From: Mimachlamys varia
Lineage: Eukaryota; Mollusca; Bivalvia; Pectinida; Pectinidae
Assembly: GCA_947623455.1 (NCBI GenBank)
Contig: OX392535.1
Location: 36,418,688 to 36,482,687, forward strand
Length of the DNA: 64,000 nt
Direction: 5' to 3'
How positions within the stretch are numbered: the stretch's first letter is position 1; each line of letters begins with the position of its first letter. Below are positions 1-12,429 of this stretch, piece after piece. The position numbers were made by a program, and so were the translations under genes. Under the pieces are notes generated by a model that ran no database searches, was not told the origin of the DNA, and was given only the letters and a program-made list of their open reading frames with translations.

Positions 1-1207
1 TAAACGTTGACATGCTGAACTGGATTTACCTTTTAGAGTGTGTGAAGTATATCAGGTTCTTTATATAGAAAAGAATAAGCAATTTACATTAAAAAATAAA
101 AACTAGTTACAAGTCCATATTTCGTGACCTCGAAGTTTGAAACACACTCAACAATCTACATAAGTATGTGGTTGCAGACAAAGCGTCTAATACATGTATA
201 TTGATACTTGTTTTTGAACGCCGAAGCCTGCTTGACAACCAAGGTAACCTTACTTACACATCAAATGGTTTTAAGAAATATGGTATTCTTTCTAACAATG
301 CATCAGTGTTACAATTTAAAATACCCGTTAATGATAAGGACGCTGACCACCTCGTATATATTGGATAACCAAAACTGCACGAGGATTCATATAACAACGT
401 TTCGGTTACTGGTTATGTTAATCAAAAGCTAAACCAAACCTTTAAGCAAACTTCTAACTATAATTATTAGCTTCATTTAATCAGGGCTACAGTCTTATTG
501 TGACACTGTTTACTCCAAGAGGGGAATTAACGGGATGTGGAAATAGAAAAACTCGAAAGATCTTCCGATCAATCTTGACCTTCCCTCTTCATTTGTTTTT
601 TCGACATTGTACACTACCATACCTCATACCAAATTGAGAGAACGTCGTCTTTCCCTCATGATCATTCCCAAGAATGCAGACGACGATACAATCGAACTAA
701 TGTGTAACTATATTAGAAATTCTCTGTGGAAAACACAATAAAGGCTAAGATAAAATAAACTGAGGAAGATAAACAACTAATGGTTCAATATTTTTTCGAG
801 TTTCGAGGAAAGATTTTGGCAGACTATTGATATTCCAATGGGAACAAACTATCAGGTCAGTTACATATAAACCATGCATCGACGGTAACTTGTCTATAAA
901 AGAAGTTTTCTAACCATGCCGATCGTATAGATCCTTCTGATCTTGAAATAAAGGACACAAATTTTTTTTTACATCAGCTGTATACCTCAGTCTTTGCTTA
1001 AAAATTGATCAACATGGGCAGCTTATTACTAAGCTGTACGATAAACGTGGATATTGCGATTTTCCAATCGGAACTTTCCCCTTCTTCTACAACACAGGAT
1101 GAATATTAATTCGCGAGCATACGGTTTCTCTAATTATCACATTGACATGATAGATGTCGGCTACGGACAAACAAACATATACGACACAGGGATTCGAGAG
1201 ATGCAGG
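1..1207. repeat. Diverged duplicate of 36828-37951
   Basis: Base 1 onward lines up with 36828 onward: both have the run TAAACGTTGACATGCTGAAC, then related text through the CGAGAGATGCAG motif near 1195 and 37945. Small indels are scattered along the match and no open frame is conserved between the copies, so this is a dispersed or old segmental duplicate, not a gene. A third short copy of its end lies near 35191-35262. The unit probably continues left of the window. Confidence 0.75.
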
Positions 1208-1235
1208 TTTAAGTCCGGGCTATGGTGGCAGTGTA

Positions 1236-1830
1236 TAGAAGGATTTTGTGGCCATGGATGATATTTTTGTACTATGAATAACCCCTATAATAGCATGCCT
1301 ATCAGAATCTAAAAATAATAAGGAGTAAAATTGGCGTAAGCATGATAAAGTGGACTTTGTGGACTTCACATTTGTAAAAAGAGAAAAAACAAATTTGGTC
1401 AGAGATTAAAATTTTGACCCTTCCGAAACGGGTGTCTACACATGAAAAGCTAACTTTACAGGAAGTGAAATTTCGTCAACAGCACCTGAGGGAAAATAGC
1501 GAAAAATCTAAACAAACGACCTTTGCTGGGACACAGATAATTCTGTAACCAAGTATGTAACCTTTAGTTTTAGATAGAACGGAAGAAAAAAAATCCTATT
1601 GGCGGGAATAAAATTTTGGGTAAAAAATAGTGGGTTTTTTTTTTTGCATTTTTCAGTAGTTTTTGATGTGGTAACAATGGTTTTTACACAAGTGACATAC
1701 ATACAAAATATAAATTCATACACTTCTCATTACTTTCTATGGGTTGGAAATGCAATGCTGTTTGCAAAAATATTTACATTTATAAACTTTAAGTGTAGAT
1801 TGCACACTCTGTGTTCAAATTTTTCGGCCG
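1236..1830 (-). repeat. Inverted copy of the 13885-14380 block
   Basis: Read on the minus strand, this stretch matches 13885-14380 and so also the second unit near 20510-21000. Shared landmarks are the segment around GGCGTAAGCATGATAAAGTG and the frame around CTTCCGAAACGGGTGTC. The match is patchy around 1580-1680. The 104-residue plus-strand reading here is AT-rich noise across the repeat and is not called as a gene. Confidence 0.6.
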
Positions 1831-1867
1831 AGGGTCTTGATTTCAAGAAATCTATAAATGTTACTAT

Positions 1868-2010
1868 ACTCTGCTATGTTGCAACCCTTATTGTAATAAA
1901 TTGCTTAATGTAATAATTATTACATTAAGGTTAACCTTATTGTAATAAATTAAAAATTATTACATTAAGCGACGCTTATTGTAATAAAAAAATATTATTA
2001 CAATAAGCGT
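1868..2010. repeat. Foldback element end (GTTGCAACCC type)
   Basis: It begins with TGTTGCAACCCTTATTG and continues with alternating TTATTACA and TGTAATAA palindromes, including ATTACATTAAGG and AAGCGACGCTTATTG blocks. The same ordered blocks form the complete element at 8641-8858, so this is one end, or a diverged copy, of that element beside the large palindromic satellite. Confidence 0.7.
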
Positions 2011-2330
2011 CGACATTATGCATAATTGTTATAAAAATAATTTTACATTTCTTGAAAACTTGTCCTTGCTTAGAGAATGTATAGATCTACATAAAGATAA
2101 AATTCTTGTGTGAAAAGTTAAAATTGTCTGCACTTATCTCATAACGTCAACAAATTGATTATGTTAAATTCTGCGCTAAGCTGATTTTTTAAACTTGCAA
2201 GAGGAATGTAACCAGCCCCCCCCCCCCCCCCCCTCCTTTTTTTTTTGAAGTCGAGAAAAACGAGACCAAGGTTTTGCGGCCAAGACCGAGACAGACACTG
2301 AGTCAACATTTGCGCAAGTCTGCCTTTCAC
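2011..2330. other. No gene seen; poly-C/poly-T tract
   Basis: Simple AT-rich sequence. The only mark is a run of about 20 C followed by CTCC and about 10 T at 2214-2247, a low-complexity tract likely to vary in length. The ORF that crosses it on the minus strand encodes polyglycine from this tract and is rejected. Confidence 0.6.
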
Positions 2331-2339
2331 AGTGTTATA

Positions 2340-2768
2340 ATTATCCAATTGAATTGAAACTTGGTCAAACTATCATAATATAAGATGTAAATATGTAAAA
2401 TGGTTTTGTATTTTAGGGCAAACACATTGAGAATTTGCATTTTAGTCCACTTTTTTAAGTGTTACTGATATCTGATTGATTTGAAACTTAGAACAGTTAC
2501 TGAAATCGTCACACTGAACACCTTACTGGGATTTGGTATAAATTCATTTTCAGATTCTGCCGTTTTGTGACGAAAACATGGGCATTTTGAGAATTTGTGT
2601 TATCGTCCACTTTTCATAGTGATATTGATTTTCAATTGAATTGAAACTTTGCGTAATTAATGAAATCATTGTACTGAACACCTTACTTAAATTGTAAGGA
2701 GATGAATGCGCAGGTTCTGATGTTTGTTGAGAATTCACGTTAGCGTCCCCTTTTTATAGTGTTATTGA
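2340..2768. repeat. Diverged tandem repeat, unit about 150 bp
   Basis: Roughly two and a half units. Recurring marks are TTGAAACTT, then CTGAACACCTTACT, then a gap, then GAGAATTTG/GAGAATTCA and CGTCC(A/C)CTTTT(T/C)ATAGTG. Unit spacing is about 150-155 bp with substitutions. No protein is conserved across the units. Confidence 0.55.
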
Positions 2769-4085
2769 TATGTAATATTGATATTGTAATAAAATTCTTA
2801 GTGGAACATTTATTACATTAAGGTTAACCTTATTGTAATAAATTCTTAGTGGAACATTAATTACATTAAGGTTAATCTTATTGTAATAAAAATCTTAGTG
2901 AAATATTTATTACATTAAGGTTACCCTTATTGTAATAAAGTTATTACATTAAGGTTACCCTTATTGTAATAAAATTATTACATTAAGGTTAACCTTTTTG
3001 TAATAAAATTCTTAGTGGAACATTATTTACATTAAGGTTAATCTTATTGTAATAAAGTTCTTAGTGAAATATTTATTACATTAAGGTTACCCTTATTGTA
3101 ATAAAATTATTACATTAAGGTTAACCTTATTGTAATAAAATTCTTAGTGGAACATTAATTACATTAAGGTTAATCTTCTTGTAATAAAGTTCTTAGTGAA
3201 ATATTTATTGCATTAAGGTTACCCTTATTGTAATAAAATTATTACATTAAGGTTAACCTTATTGTAATTAGAATTCTTAGTGGAACATTAATTACATTAA
3301 GGTTAAACTTATTGTAATAAAGTTCTTAATGAAATATTTATTACATTAAGGTAACCATTATTGTAATAAAATTATTACATTAAGGTTAACCTTATTGTTA
3401 TAAAATTCTTAGTGGAACATTAATTACATTAAGGTTAATCTTCTTGTAATAAAGTTCTTAGTGAAATATTTATTGCATTAAGGTTACCCTTATTGTAATA
3501 AAATTATTACATTAAGGTTAACCTTATTGTAATAAAATTATTACATTAAGGTGAACCTTATTGTAATAAAATTCTTAGTGGAACATTAATTACATTAAGG
3601 TTTATCTTATTGTAATAAAGTTCTTAGTGAAATATTTATTGCATTAAGGTTACCCTTATTGTAATAAAGTTATTACATTAAGGTTACCCTTATTGTAATA
3701 AAATTATTACATTAAGGTTAATCTTATTGAAATAAAGTTCTTAGTGAAATATTTATTGCATTGAGGTTACCCTTATTGTAATAAAGTTATTACATTAAGG
3801 TAACCCTTATTGTAATAAAATTATTACATTAAGGTATACCTTATTGTAATAAAGTTCTTAGTGAAATATGTATTACATTAAGGTAACCCTTATTGTAATA
3901 AAATTATTACATTAAGGTTAACCTTATTGTAATAAAATTATTACATTAAGGTTAACCTTAATGTAATAATTTTATCAAAATAATGTTAACCTTAATGTAA
4001 TAACTTTATAACAATAAGGTTAACCTTAATGTAATAAATGATCCACTAAGAACTTTATTACAATGAAGTTAACTTTAATGAAATA
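2767..4085. repeat. Palindromic satellite array (TTACATTAAGG/CCTTATTGTAA)
   Basis: More than 1.3 kb of alternating half-sites ATTACATTAAGGTTAACC and CCTTATTGTAATAAA, so nearly every unit can pair with itself or with its neighbours. Spacers such as TTCTTAGTGGAACAT and TTCTTAGTGAAATAT recur and define at least two subunits that alternate. Near 3950-4080 the orientation flips (ATTACAATAAGG, then AACCTTAATG). No coding potential. The same half-sites occur in the 8641-8858 element, the probable source. Confidence 0.9.
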
Positions 4086-4183
4086 AATGTTTAAACAAAT
4101 ACTACAAGGCTAATTATTACGATCGAAGCAGTTTTATTACTATTAACTTTATAACAATACTTAAAGATATTTGTATTGTAATA

Positions 4184-5122
4184 CAGTTGTGGGATCGCAC
4201 AACGTTACACGATGTGCGGTGGGCGCACGATGGGCGAACCGTATATGCACGATGTGCGAACGATGCGATCCTGGGCGATTATTTCTAACGCACATGTGGG
4301 CGCACGATAGACTTACATTGTGCGATGAAAATCGTGGTTGATGTAAATTTAGAAATGGTTTAACAATATATACGGTTTCGCGCTAGTTATTTTAAACATA
4401 TTTCTATATTTTAACTATTTACATTAGCTGATAGTTTTATCTATATATTTCTAAAAATTAATAATAGTCTTTATGTAGTTTTAGAAACAAACCAAATAGA
4501 CACATGTATGTAAACTTTCAACTCATATTGACAAGTTCTCATTCAAGTAAATATTGCCAGTTTTACCAAGTTATAAACTGTACCTGTACATGGCCAATAT
4601 ATGTAGATATCTCTGGCCCGGGGCACTTACAACACTCGCCTAGGTGTGAAAACACAGGTAAAGTGTTGGGGAGGGGAGGGTTTTTCAAATAACTGATTAT
4701 AAGAGTCCAGTTTGTTTTCATAACGGTCGCTCGGTAATGGCTGTCGTAGCGTATCGCCGCACACGGGACAGGTAAAACACCGGCATGTTATTTACATATT
4801 CTGATACCTGGTAGCTTAACCCGCACTTGGCTGTCTTATGATCACTGTAATACTATTTACTGTATATTGTTAAATTGACATAATCCCAATAAATATGATG
4901 CGAATTTAAATAGTTTTTGGACAAGAGGGTTACATATGTTTTTCATTCCGTAATATGTATCGACCAATTGTACCAAATCGTGCGTGTGTGCGATTTAATC
5001 GCACATATAAACGCACGATCTTTAGATCGCCCGGTTGTGCGCACCATGGGCGAACGATGTGTGCACGATGTATGCACGATGCACGCACGCAGTTTTTGGT
5101 GCGTTGTGCGATACCACAACTG
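4184..5122. mobile_element. 939-bp TIR element with GCACGAT subterminal motifs
   Basis: The left end CAGTTGTGGGATCGCACAAC is the inverted complement of the right end GTTGTGCGATACCACAACTG with one mismatch, and TA flanks both ends (4182-4183 and 5123-5124). Subterminal zones 4200-4330 and 4970-5110 are crowded with GCACGAT, TGCGATCG and CGAACGATG motifs in both orientations, while the centre is plain AT-rich DNA. No transposase frame is visible, so it is non-autonomous. TA flanks would suit a Tc1/mariner-type insertion but do not prove it. Confidence 0.8.
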
Positions 5123-6724
5123 TAACATTGTCAAATATACAAATTGCTAGCATAACTTATGCTATTACGATAGAAAAACGCTACAGTTGTTAACAAAAAC
5201 ATATTATCTCTCATTACTCAGCCCAATGCTGAAAATAAACGAGGATACATATTTTAGAAAAAAAACCTGACTGGGATCAGATTTTAAAAACGACTTTTAG
5301 TTATGGACAATTCAAATAGAATGTGTCACCTTACTTAAATAGAACGACAACTCCAACACATCAATTGTATAGTTGTAAGTTAATAAGTTATGTAACCCAA
5401 TCACAGATTGAAAGTTGATATTGAACGAAGAATTTATGGAAACATGAAAATATAAACAAACAGAGACGTATTGACACAAGCCCGTAACACATTGATTATT
5501 TTTCGAAAACACAACAATAGAATCACACATGTTATGCGTAAGAATATGGAATAATACAACAATACAATTCATATCCCTCTCATCGACACTTCTTACGAAA
5601 CTATCAACCGCAGTATGACGATTATAAGTACAATGCAACACAAATTGTATGCAACAGTTCAGTCCTAAAAGGAAGAAAAAGAAAAAAACCTAAATAATAT
5701 ATAGAATTTGGGAAGTTGAAGATGAAAGTTCAATAACGCTGCGCCATGGCATAAGCAGGTGAGCTAACAACATCGTTAGAGCCGTACGTAGTCAAGCATA
5801 TATAGGAACCGTTGTTTGTTGAAGAACTGGATTGGCATTATACATGTACATGTACTCACCATAATGAAATAATGTTTGTTTTTCACAATAAGCATTACAG
5901 TAAACTGTTCATATTTTCCCCAAATAATAACACCATGAAATACTTTGTAATACACGAACACATGACATTTTCCATAAAGTTTAGCTAGAAAACAAAATTC
6001 TGAATACTGTCCTCAATTACTGATATAATCGATGACACTTGTATTGTGGACGTAAATTCTATGTATCATTTCCTAGACATACAGCAATATATACCTCACC
6101 ATATCTGGGTCTCCTCTGCTGACCATTTTAGGACAATGATCTCTAACGCACAGTTAGATTACATTTAGCTCAATGAGTTTTCAAATGACGAAATGTGAGA
6201 CTTTTTGCGATGGGCAACTCAGGAAAAACACAGCTCTGATGACCTTAATAGCTTTCAATAATTGAAATGAAGAAAAAACAGCCAACAGAAAACAACAAAT
6301 CTGTAAAAAATGGACACAAAGTAACTACAATGGAATTAATTCTGAGCTACAAAAAGGACCTCATAATCATATACACTGGCAATGTTTCTTTACGTGAATA
6401 TCATATTAAAATCCTTCACGAGAAATTCGCGCGAATTTCACATGAAATGTTTCCATGAAAATTTCACAAGATTTCTTTCATATGGAATTTATCAAAAAGT
6501 TACGTGAGACTCAAGTGAAAATATAAACATCTTAAACCTAGCTATAAGCTGATGTCGCATGAAATTCACACAAAACTCGTGTGAAAATATATTGCCTATG
6601 GAACATGTTTAGATCTCAATGTATCCAGCAAATGTTCGAAATGTTATACCAACCGAAGCCAACATCTTCCAACCATAACCTAGCCGAAAACCATCTTCTA
6701 TTGTTAAGAATTATTCTACGCCGC
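5123..6724. other. No gene seen
   Basis: AT-rich sequence without a convincing exon. The longest frame (109 residues, minus, 5312-5641) has no recognisable domain, splice context or paralogue. A perfect 18-bp palindrome lies at 6422-6439. Confidence 0.5.
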
Positions 6725-8500
6725 TATTTCTGCCTGAATGTTGAATAACAAACCAAATGTTGACAAACCAAATATTGAAGGACAAACCAAATATTGACGG
6801 GCAGACCAAATGTTGACGGACAAACCAAATTTTGACAGACAATACCAAATATTGACAGACAAACCAAATACTGAATAACAAACCATATTTGACAGACAAA
6901 CCAAATGTTGACAGACAAACCAAATACTGAATAACAAACCATATTTGAAAGGCAAACCAAATGTTGACAAACAAACCAAATGTTGTCGGACAAACCAAAT
7001 GTTGACGGAAAAACCACATGTTTACAGACAAACCAAATGTTGAATAACAAACCAAATGTTGACAAACCAAATAATGACGGACAAACCAAATGATGACGGA
7101 CAAACCAAATGTTGACGGGCAGACCAAATGTTGACAGACAAACCAAATGTTGACGGACAAACCAAATTTTGACGGTCAAAACCAAATGTTGATGGACAAA
7201 CCACATGTTGACAGAACAAACCAAATGTTGACAGACAAACCAAATGTTGGCAAACGAACCAAATGTTGACAGACAAACCAAATGTTGTCAGACAAACCAA
7301 ATGTTGACAGACAAACCAAATATTGAAAGACAAATCAAATGTTGTCGGACAAACCAAATGTTGACGGACAAACCACATGTTGACAGAACAAACCAAATGT
7401 TGACAAACAAACCAAATGTTGACAGACAAACAAAATGTTGTCGGACAAACCAAATGTTGACAGACAAACCAATGTTGACGGACAAACCAAATGTTGACAG
7501 ACAAACCAAATATTGAAAGACAAATCAAATGTTGTCGGACAAACCAAATGTTGACGGACAAACCACATGTTGACAGAACAAACCAAATGTTGACAAACAA
7601 ACCAAATGTTGACAGACAAACAAAATGTTGTCGGACAAACCAAATGTTGACGGGCAGACCAAATGTTGACAGACAAACCAATGTTGACGGACAAACCAAA
7701 TGTTGACGGACAAACCAAATGTTGACGGACAAACCACATGCTGACAGACAAACCAAATGTTAAATAACCAACCAAATGTTGACAGACAAAACAAATGTTG
7801 ATAGACAAATCAAATGTTGACAAACAAACCAAATGTTGACGGACAAACCAAATGTTGACAGACAAACCAAATGTTGACAAACAAACCAAATCTTGACAAA
7901 CAAACCAAATGTTGACAGACAAACCAATGTTGACGGACAAACCAAATGTTGACAGACAAACCAAATATTGAAAGACAAATCAAATGTTGTCGGACAAACC
8001 AAATGTTGACGGACAAACCACATGTTGACAGAACAAACCAAATGTTGACAAACAAACCAAATGTTGACAGACAAACAAAATGTTGTCGGACAAACCAAAT
8101 GTTGACGGGCAGACCAAATGTTGACAGACAAACCAATGTTGACGGACAAACCAAATGTTGACGGACAAACCAAATGTTGACGGACAAACCACATGCTGAC
8201 AGACAAACCAAATGTTAAATAACCAACCAAATGTTGACAGACAAAACAAATGTTGATAGACAAATCAAATGTTGACAAACAAACCAAATGTTGACGGACA
8301 AACCAAATGTTGACAGACAAACCAAATGTTGACAAACAAACCAAATCTTGACAAACAAACCAAATCTTGACAGACAAACCAAATGTTGACAGACAAATCA
8401 AATGTTGGCGGACAAACCAAATGTTGACAGACCATACAAAATATTGACAGACAAACCAAATGTTGACGGACAAACCAAAATGTTGACGGGCACACCAATG
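6725..8500. repeat. 19-bp minisatellite, about 90 copies
   Basis: The core GACAAACCAAATGTTGACG repeats head to tail, with variants such as CATGTTG, AATATTG, TGTTGTCGG and insertions of AACAAACC. Because 19 is not a multiple of three and the core has no stop on the minus strand, long frames exist there in all phases and spell the same 19-residue period. They are by-products. Larger units are also visible: a block near 7321 recurs at 7508 (shift 187) and at 7963 (shift 455 from 7508), which shows stepwise amplification. Confidence 0.93.
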
Positions 8501-8640
8501 AACGAGTTAGATGTCAAAACTACTGTGATGGTTGATTCGACAAAAATTATGCAATAGATAAGATGAAGTTATATATGCATTCATAGAATGATATCGTTGT
8601 TATTACATTAAGCACCATGACAAATTTTGCGCAAGTATGG

Positions 8641-8858
8641 TTGCAACCCTTATTGTAATAATTATTACATTAAGGTTAACCTTATTGTAATAAATCTCAT
8701 GTTTATTACAATAAGCGTCGCTTAATGTAATAATGTTCTCATGTTTATTACAATAAGCGTCGCTTAATGTAATAATTTTTAATTTATTACAATAAGGTTA
8801 ACCTTAATGTAATAAATTATTACATTAAGCAATTTATTACAATAAGGGTTGCAACACT
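8641..8858. mobile_element. Complete foldback element (GTTGCAACCC ends)
   Basis: Starts GGTTGCAACCCTTATTG and ends CAATAAGGGTTGCAACAC, its inverted complement. In between lie TTATTACA/TGTAATAA palindromes and two direct copies of TCATGTTTATTACAATAAGC. The whole 218 bp can fold into nested hairpins. No coding capacity. It shares its half-sites with the 2767-4085 satellite. Confidence 0.8.
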
Positions 8859-8871
8859 GCTACCTATAAGT

Positions 8872-9775
8872 TGAATAATGATGTAACCGAATCGCGTTTT
8901 TACTGTCCTTTCTGTCAAAAAAAAAAACGCATTCAATCTATTTTCAATATAGATGTTGATTTTCGTTTTGAATAATTCAATTATCAATTAAGCCGTTCTT
9001 TAGTCATTTCAGCGTTTGACGCATGGACGTTCTCCACGTTATCCGAAGCTTGATCTATAACATCATTTAAATAAATCATGTGTTATGTCAAGAGAAATTT
9101 TGCTTTGACATTCAAATGAAAAGCAGTTCTTTAAGTCGCAAATGTAAATATACAATTATGATATTAATTATTAAATAAACAAGATAAAAACAAAAACGAA
9201 ATGTTTTGAATTGGGAAAAACATCAAGTTTAGACAATGTACATTTGTATTCAGTCTGACACATGTATTCTCCTTCATATTTCCACGTAGCACTTAATATT
9301 GAATGCTAATAGAGACAATTACCGCTGTTTCCATTTTGATTCCATTAAGTATGTTTGATGTTAAACTAATGATGCAATTTATTTGTTTGGATATACATTA
9401 AGCCATTGCATTGCAACACCTGATAACGTACGACGACAGGTGCAACCGGAGACAATGCGTAGATAGTAGAAAAATGCACGTAGGTTATAACTAATAGTCC
9501 AAGTTCATTATTCAGTGTGTATTTAGCCTGTTCGCAGCACTCTGTTTGGTAAACAACTATTACAACAAGTACTAATTGTAATGGGGGAACGTTACAAAAA
9601 TCCTCCCAAACCCATACAGTTCGGTTCGCAGGGTTTCAATGCACGCATGAATGCATGTATATACCAAAATTTCATAAAAATGGAACGATATTTAAATTTC
9701 CAACAAAAGGAGGCCAGGAAGCGGCAGCCATTTTGTTGAATCGCATAAATCAACGTACGGACTCAAGGTTTAAAT
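8872..9775. repeat. Internally deleted copy of the 9784-11385 block
   Basis: 8872-9312 matches 9784-10249, and 9313-9775 then matches about 10952-11385. This copy therefore lacks the roughly 700 bp between them. Landmarks are TTGATTTTCGTTTTGAATAA, ACGTACGACGACAGGTGCAA and TTCGGTTCGCAGGGTTTCAA. Two partial copies thus sit side by side before the large duplication. Confidence 0.75.
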
Positions 9776-9783
9776 CCGGGCTA

Positions 9784-10062
9784 TATGTTGAATAATGATG
9801 AAACCTAACAGCGCTCTTATTGTCATTTATGTTTAAAAAATCACGTTCACTAAATTTTCAATATTTACGTTGATTTTCGTTTTGAATAATTCATTTATCA
9901 AATTCGCCGTTCTGTAGTCATTTGAGCGTTTGAAACATGGACTCTCTCAACGTTATCCGAAGCGAATCGTGGAACAAGATTGATCTATAACGTCATTTAA
10001 ATAAATCATGTTTTATGTCAAGAGAAATTTTGCATTGACATTCAAATGAAAAGCAGTTCGTG
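9784..10062. repeat. Leading part of the second block copy
   Basis: Matches 8872-9150 and, more loosely, 38010-38180 (TGTTGATTT, CGTTTGAAACATG, TCTCCATGC-type text). It lies just left of the large tandem duplication breakpoint and is absent from the start of the second unit at 17600. Confidence 0.65.
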
Positions 10063-12429
10063 AAGTCGCAAATGTAAATATAAAATTATGATATTAATTA
10101 TTAAATAAACAAGATAAAAGCAAAAACGAAATGTTTTGAATTGGGAAAAACATCAAGATTAGACAATGTACATTTGTATTCAGGTTGACACATGTATTTC
10201 CCTTCATATTTCCACGTAGCACTTAATATTGAATGCTAATAAAGACATTACATGATGCTTTTATATTACTGGTTGAATGACTACCGTGCAATAACCTTAA
10301 ATTATTTTGCTAAACATCTACAATATGAATTAATTTTCTTGCACGGTAAAGTATTTGGTTTTTATTGTGGGAAAAGGCTAAAATGTAAATTTTGTAGAAA
10401 GTAATGAGTAATTAAGCATTCAAATGAATGGCTGCCTTAACGTATACATGCATAAAACCTATAGTACTGATCATAGGTCATTAACAGATGATCTTATATG
10501 AGTGTACATGTCATATTGACTTTATTGAATCAGCTTAATATTTTGATATGAGACAAGCATTTAGGCGTGTTATATCAATTACAAACGCCATGAAATTGAA
10601 TGTTACCATTTATCTATCAAGTGTGATTCTTAATTTGAACCTCAATTAGATGTATAATCAGCTGGCTTAATACTAGGTCAAAACCAAAGTGCTCTGACCG
10701 TAGTGATGTTGATCTATGCAATGAAAATTATCTCCAGATTGTTTTGAAGAAATGAAGAAACGTTTTAACAGCAAAGAATGAACTGTAGTGTAAATTTATT
10801 ATCATTAGGAATTTTTAACAAAATAAATAGCCTATTGCCATGTTTATGATCTGGTCATTTAACAAAATAAGATACTTTACTAGTACGTAAGCCATGTAAT
10901 ACGACTCAGCAATAGGATAATTTTATGAGCTTTTAATATCATCAACACCGTTGTTTCAATATTGATTCCATTAAGTATGTTTGATGATAAACTAATGATG
11001 AAATATATTTGTTTCAATATACATTAAGCCATTGCAACACCTGATAACGTACGACGACAGGTGCAACCGGAGACAATGCGTTGATAGTAGAAAAATGCAC
11101 GTAGGTTATAACTTATAGTCCCAATTCATTTTCCAGTATGTATTTAGCCTGTTCGCATCACTCTGTTTGGTAAACAACTATTACAACAAGTACTAATTGT
11201 AACGGAGGAACGTTACAAAAATCCTCCCAAACCCATACAGTTCGGTTCGCAGGGTTTCAATGCACGCATGAATGCATGTATATACCAAAATTTCATAAAA
11301 ATGGAACGATATTTAAATTTCCAACAAAAGGAGGCAAGGAGGCGGCAGCCATTCTGTTGAATCCCGGAAATCAAGTTACGGTGTTGTTCGTAGAGTCAAA
11401 ACACACAGATCTACATACCAAAGTATTTGAGCGAAATCGGACAATGTCTAAATTTCGACCAATTGGAACCTACAATATATGGCAGCCATTTTAAATGCAA
11501 TGCTGCGGGGAAAAAAGTTTTGTAAATCTAGACACCTCCTCCAATACCCACGTGAAGTTTTATAAGAATTCAACTTATAGTTTCTGTAAGCACGCAAAGA
11601 CATCAATAACGGTAGGAAAGTAGGAAGAAGAAGAATTAAGGAGCAGAGTTAAACCAATAAGTTTGGAGACATAATTACCTTACTGATTAAGTTGTTTGGG
11701 ATGATCTATACGCGGAACCATACACATTCGATTTTTTCAAGAAACTGGTATTATAATACTAAGTTGAAAAACTGTTATATTACACAGAATATCCACGGGC
11801 GGTCCTTCATTGGAATGTCTCCGTACCGTGGGTTGTGACTACTGCCAGATTCGGGAAAGTCTCTGTAAGGACAGAACTGTATGGTATACAGAGACATTGT
11901 GTCATGGCATGAAATAAATAATTGATAAAAATTCACACGTCAACACCGATGCAAGTACTTAGGTATTTCACAAATCAAAAGATAAAGCTGATGGTGGGCT
12001 GAATATATAGATTTAGACCTTCTTGAGTATGTTACATGTATCTGTTTTACGTGTTGTCAAAGTTTTAACAATGTACACAAAAATATACTTCAATCGAAAC
12101 TATTTACTCATGCCATACTATTTTGACAGGATCCACACTTAACTTGCGTGTTATTATTTTATTAAAATAAATTTAAGATTTTCATTAGGGAGCAGACACA
12201 TCAGGAAGTTTGCTTTCTTCTTTCGCTCTTTCGCTTTTTTTACACCTCGATTATATTTATACTGGTAATCTTGCATTGAAGCCAAGTGAGAGGGTTTTCT
12301 CTAATATATTGTTTATGGTTTAAGACGGTTGTAATGAAAAACCCCTGCTTTTGACCTGTCAGTTTAATTTCCTGTATTCTGTAGGTTACGTCATTCAGTT
12401 TCTTTCCATGGTTTCTGCGGTTAAGGACA

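Noticed and set aside
5312..5641. 109-codon minus frame
   Set aside because: No domain, no splice or promoter context; consistent with chance in AT-rich DNA.
6711..8498. Long minus-strand frames up to 244 codons
   Set aside because: They are the 19-bp minisatellite read in all phases; the peptide is just the repeat period and there is no gene context.
11276..11494. 72-codon plus frame repeated at 18851-19099
   Set aside because: Both lie in the duplicated block; the repetition reflects the segmental duplication, the frame ends differ and no domain is visible.
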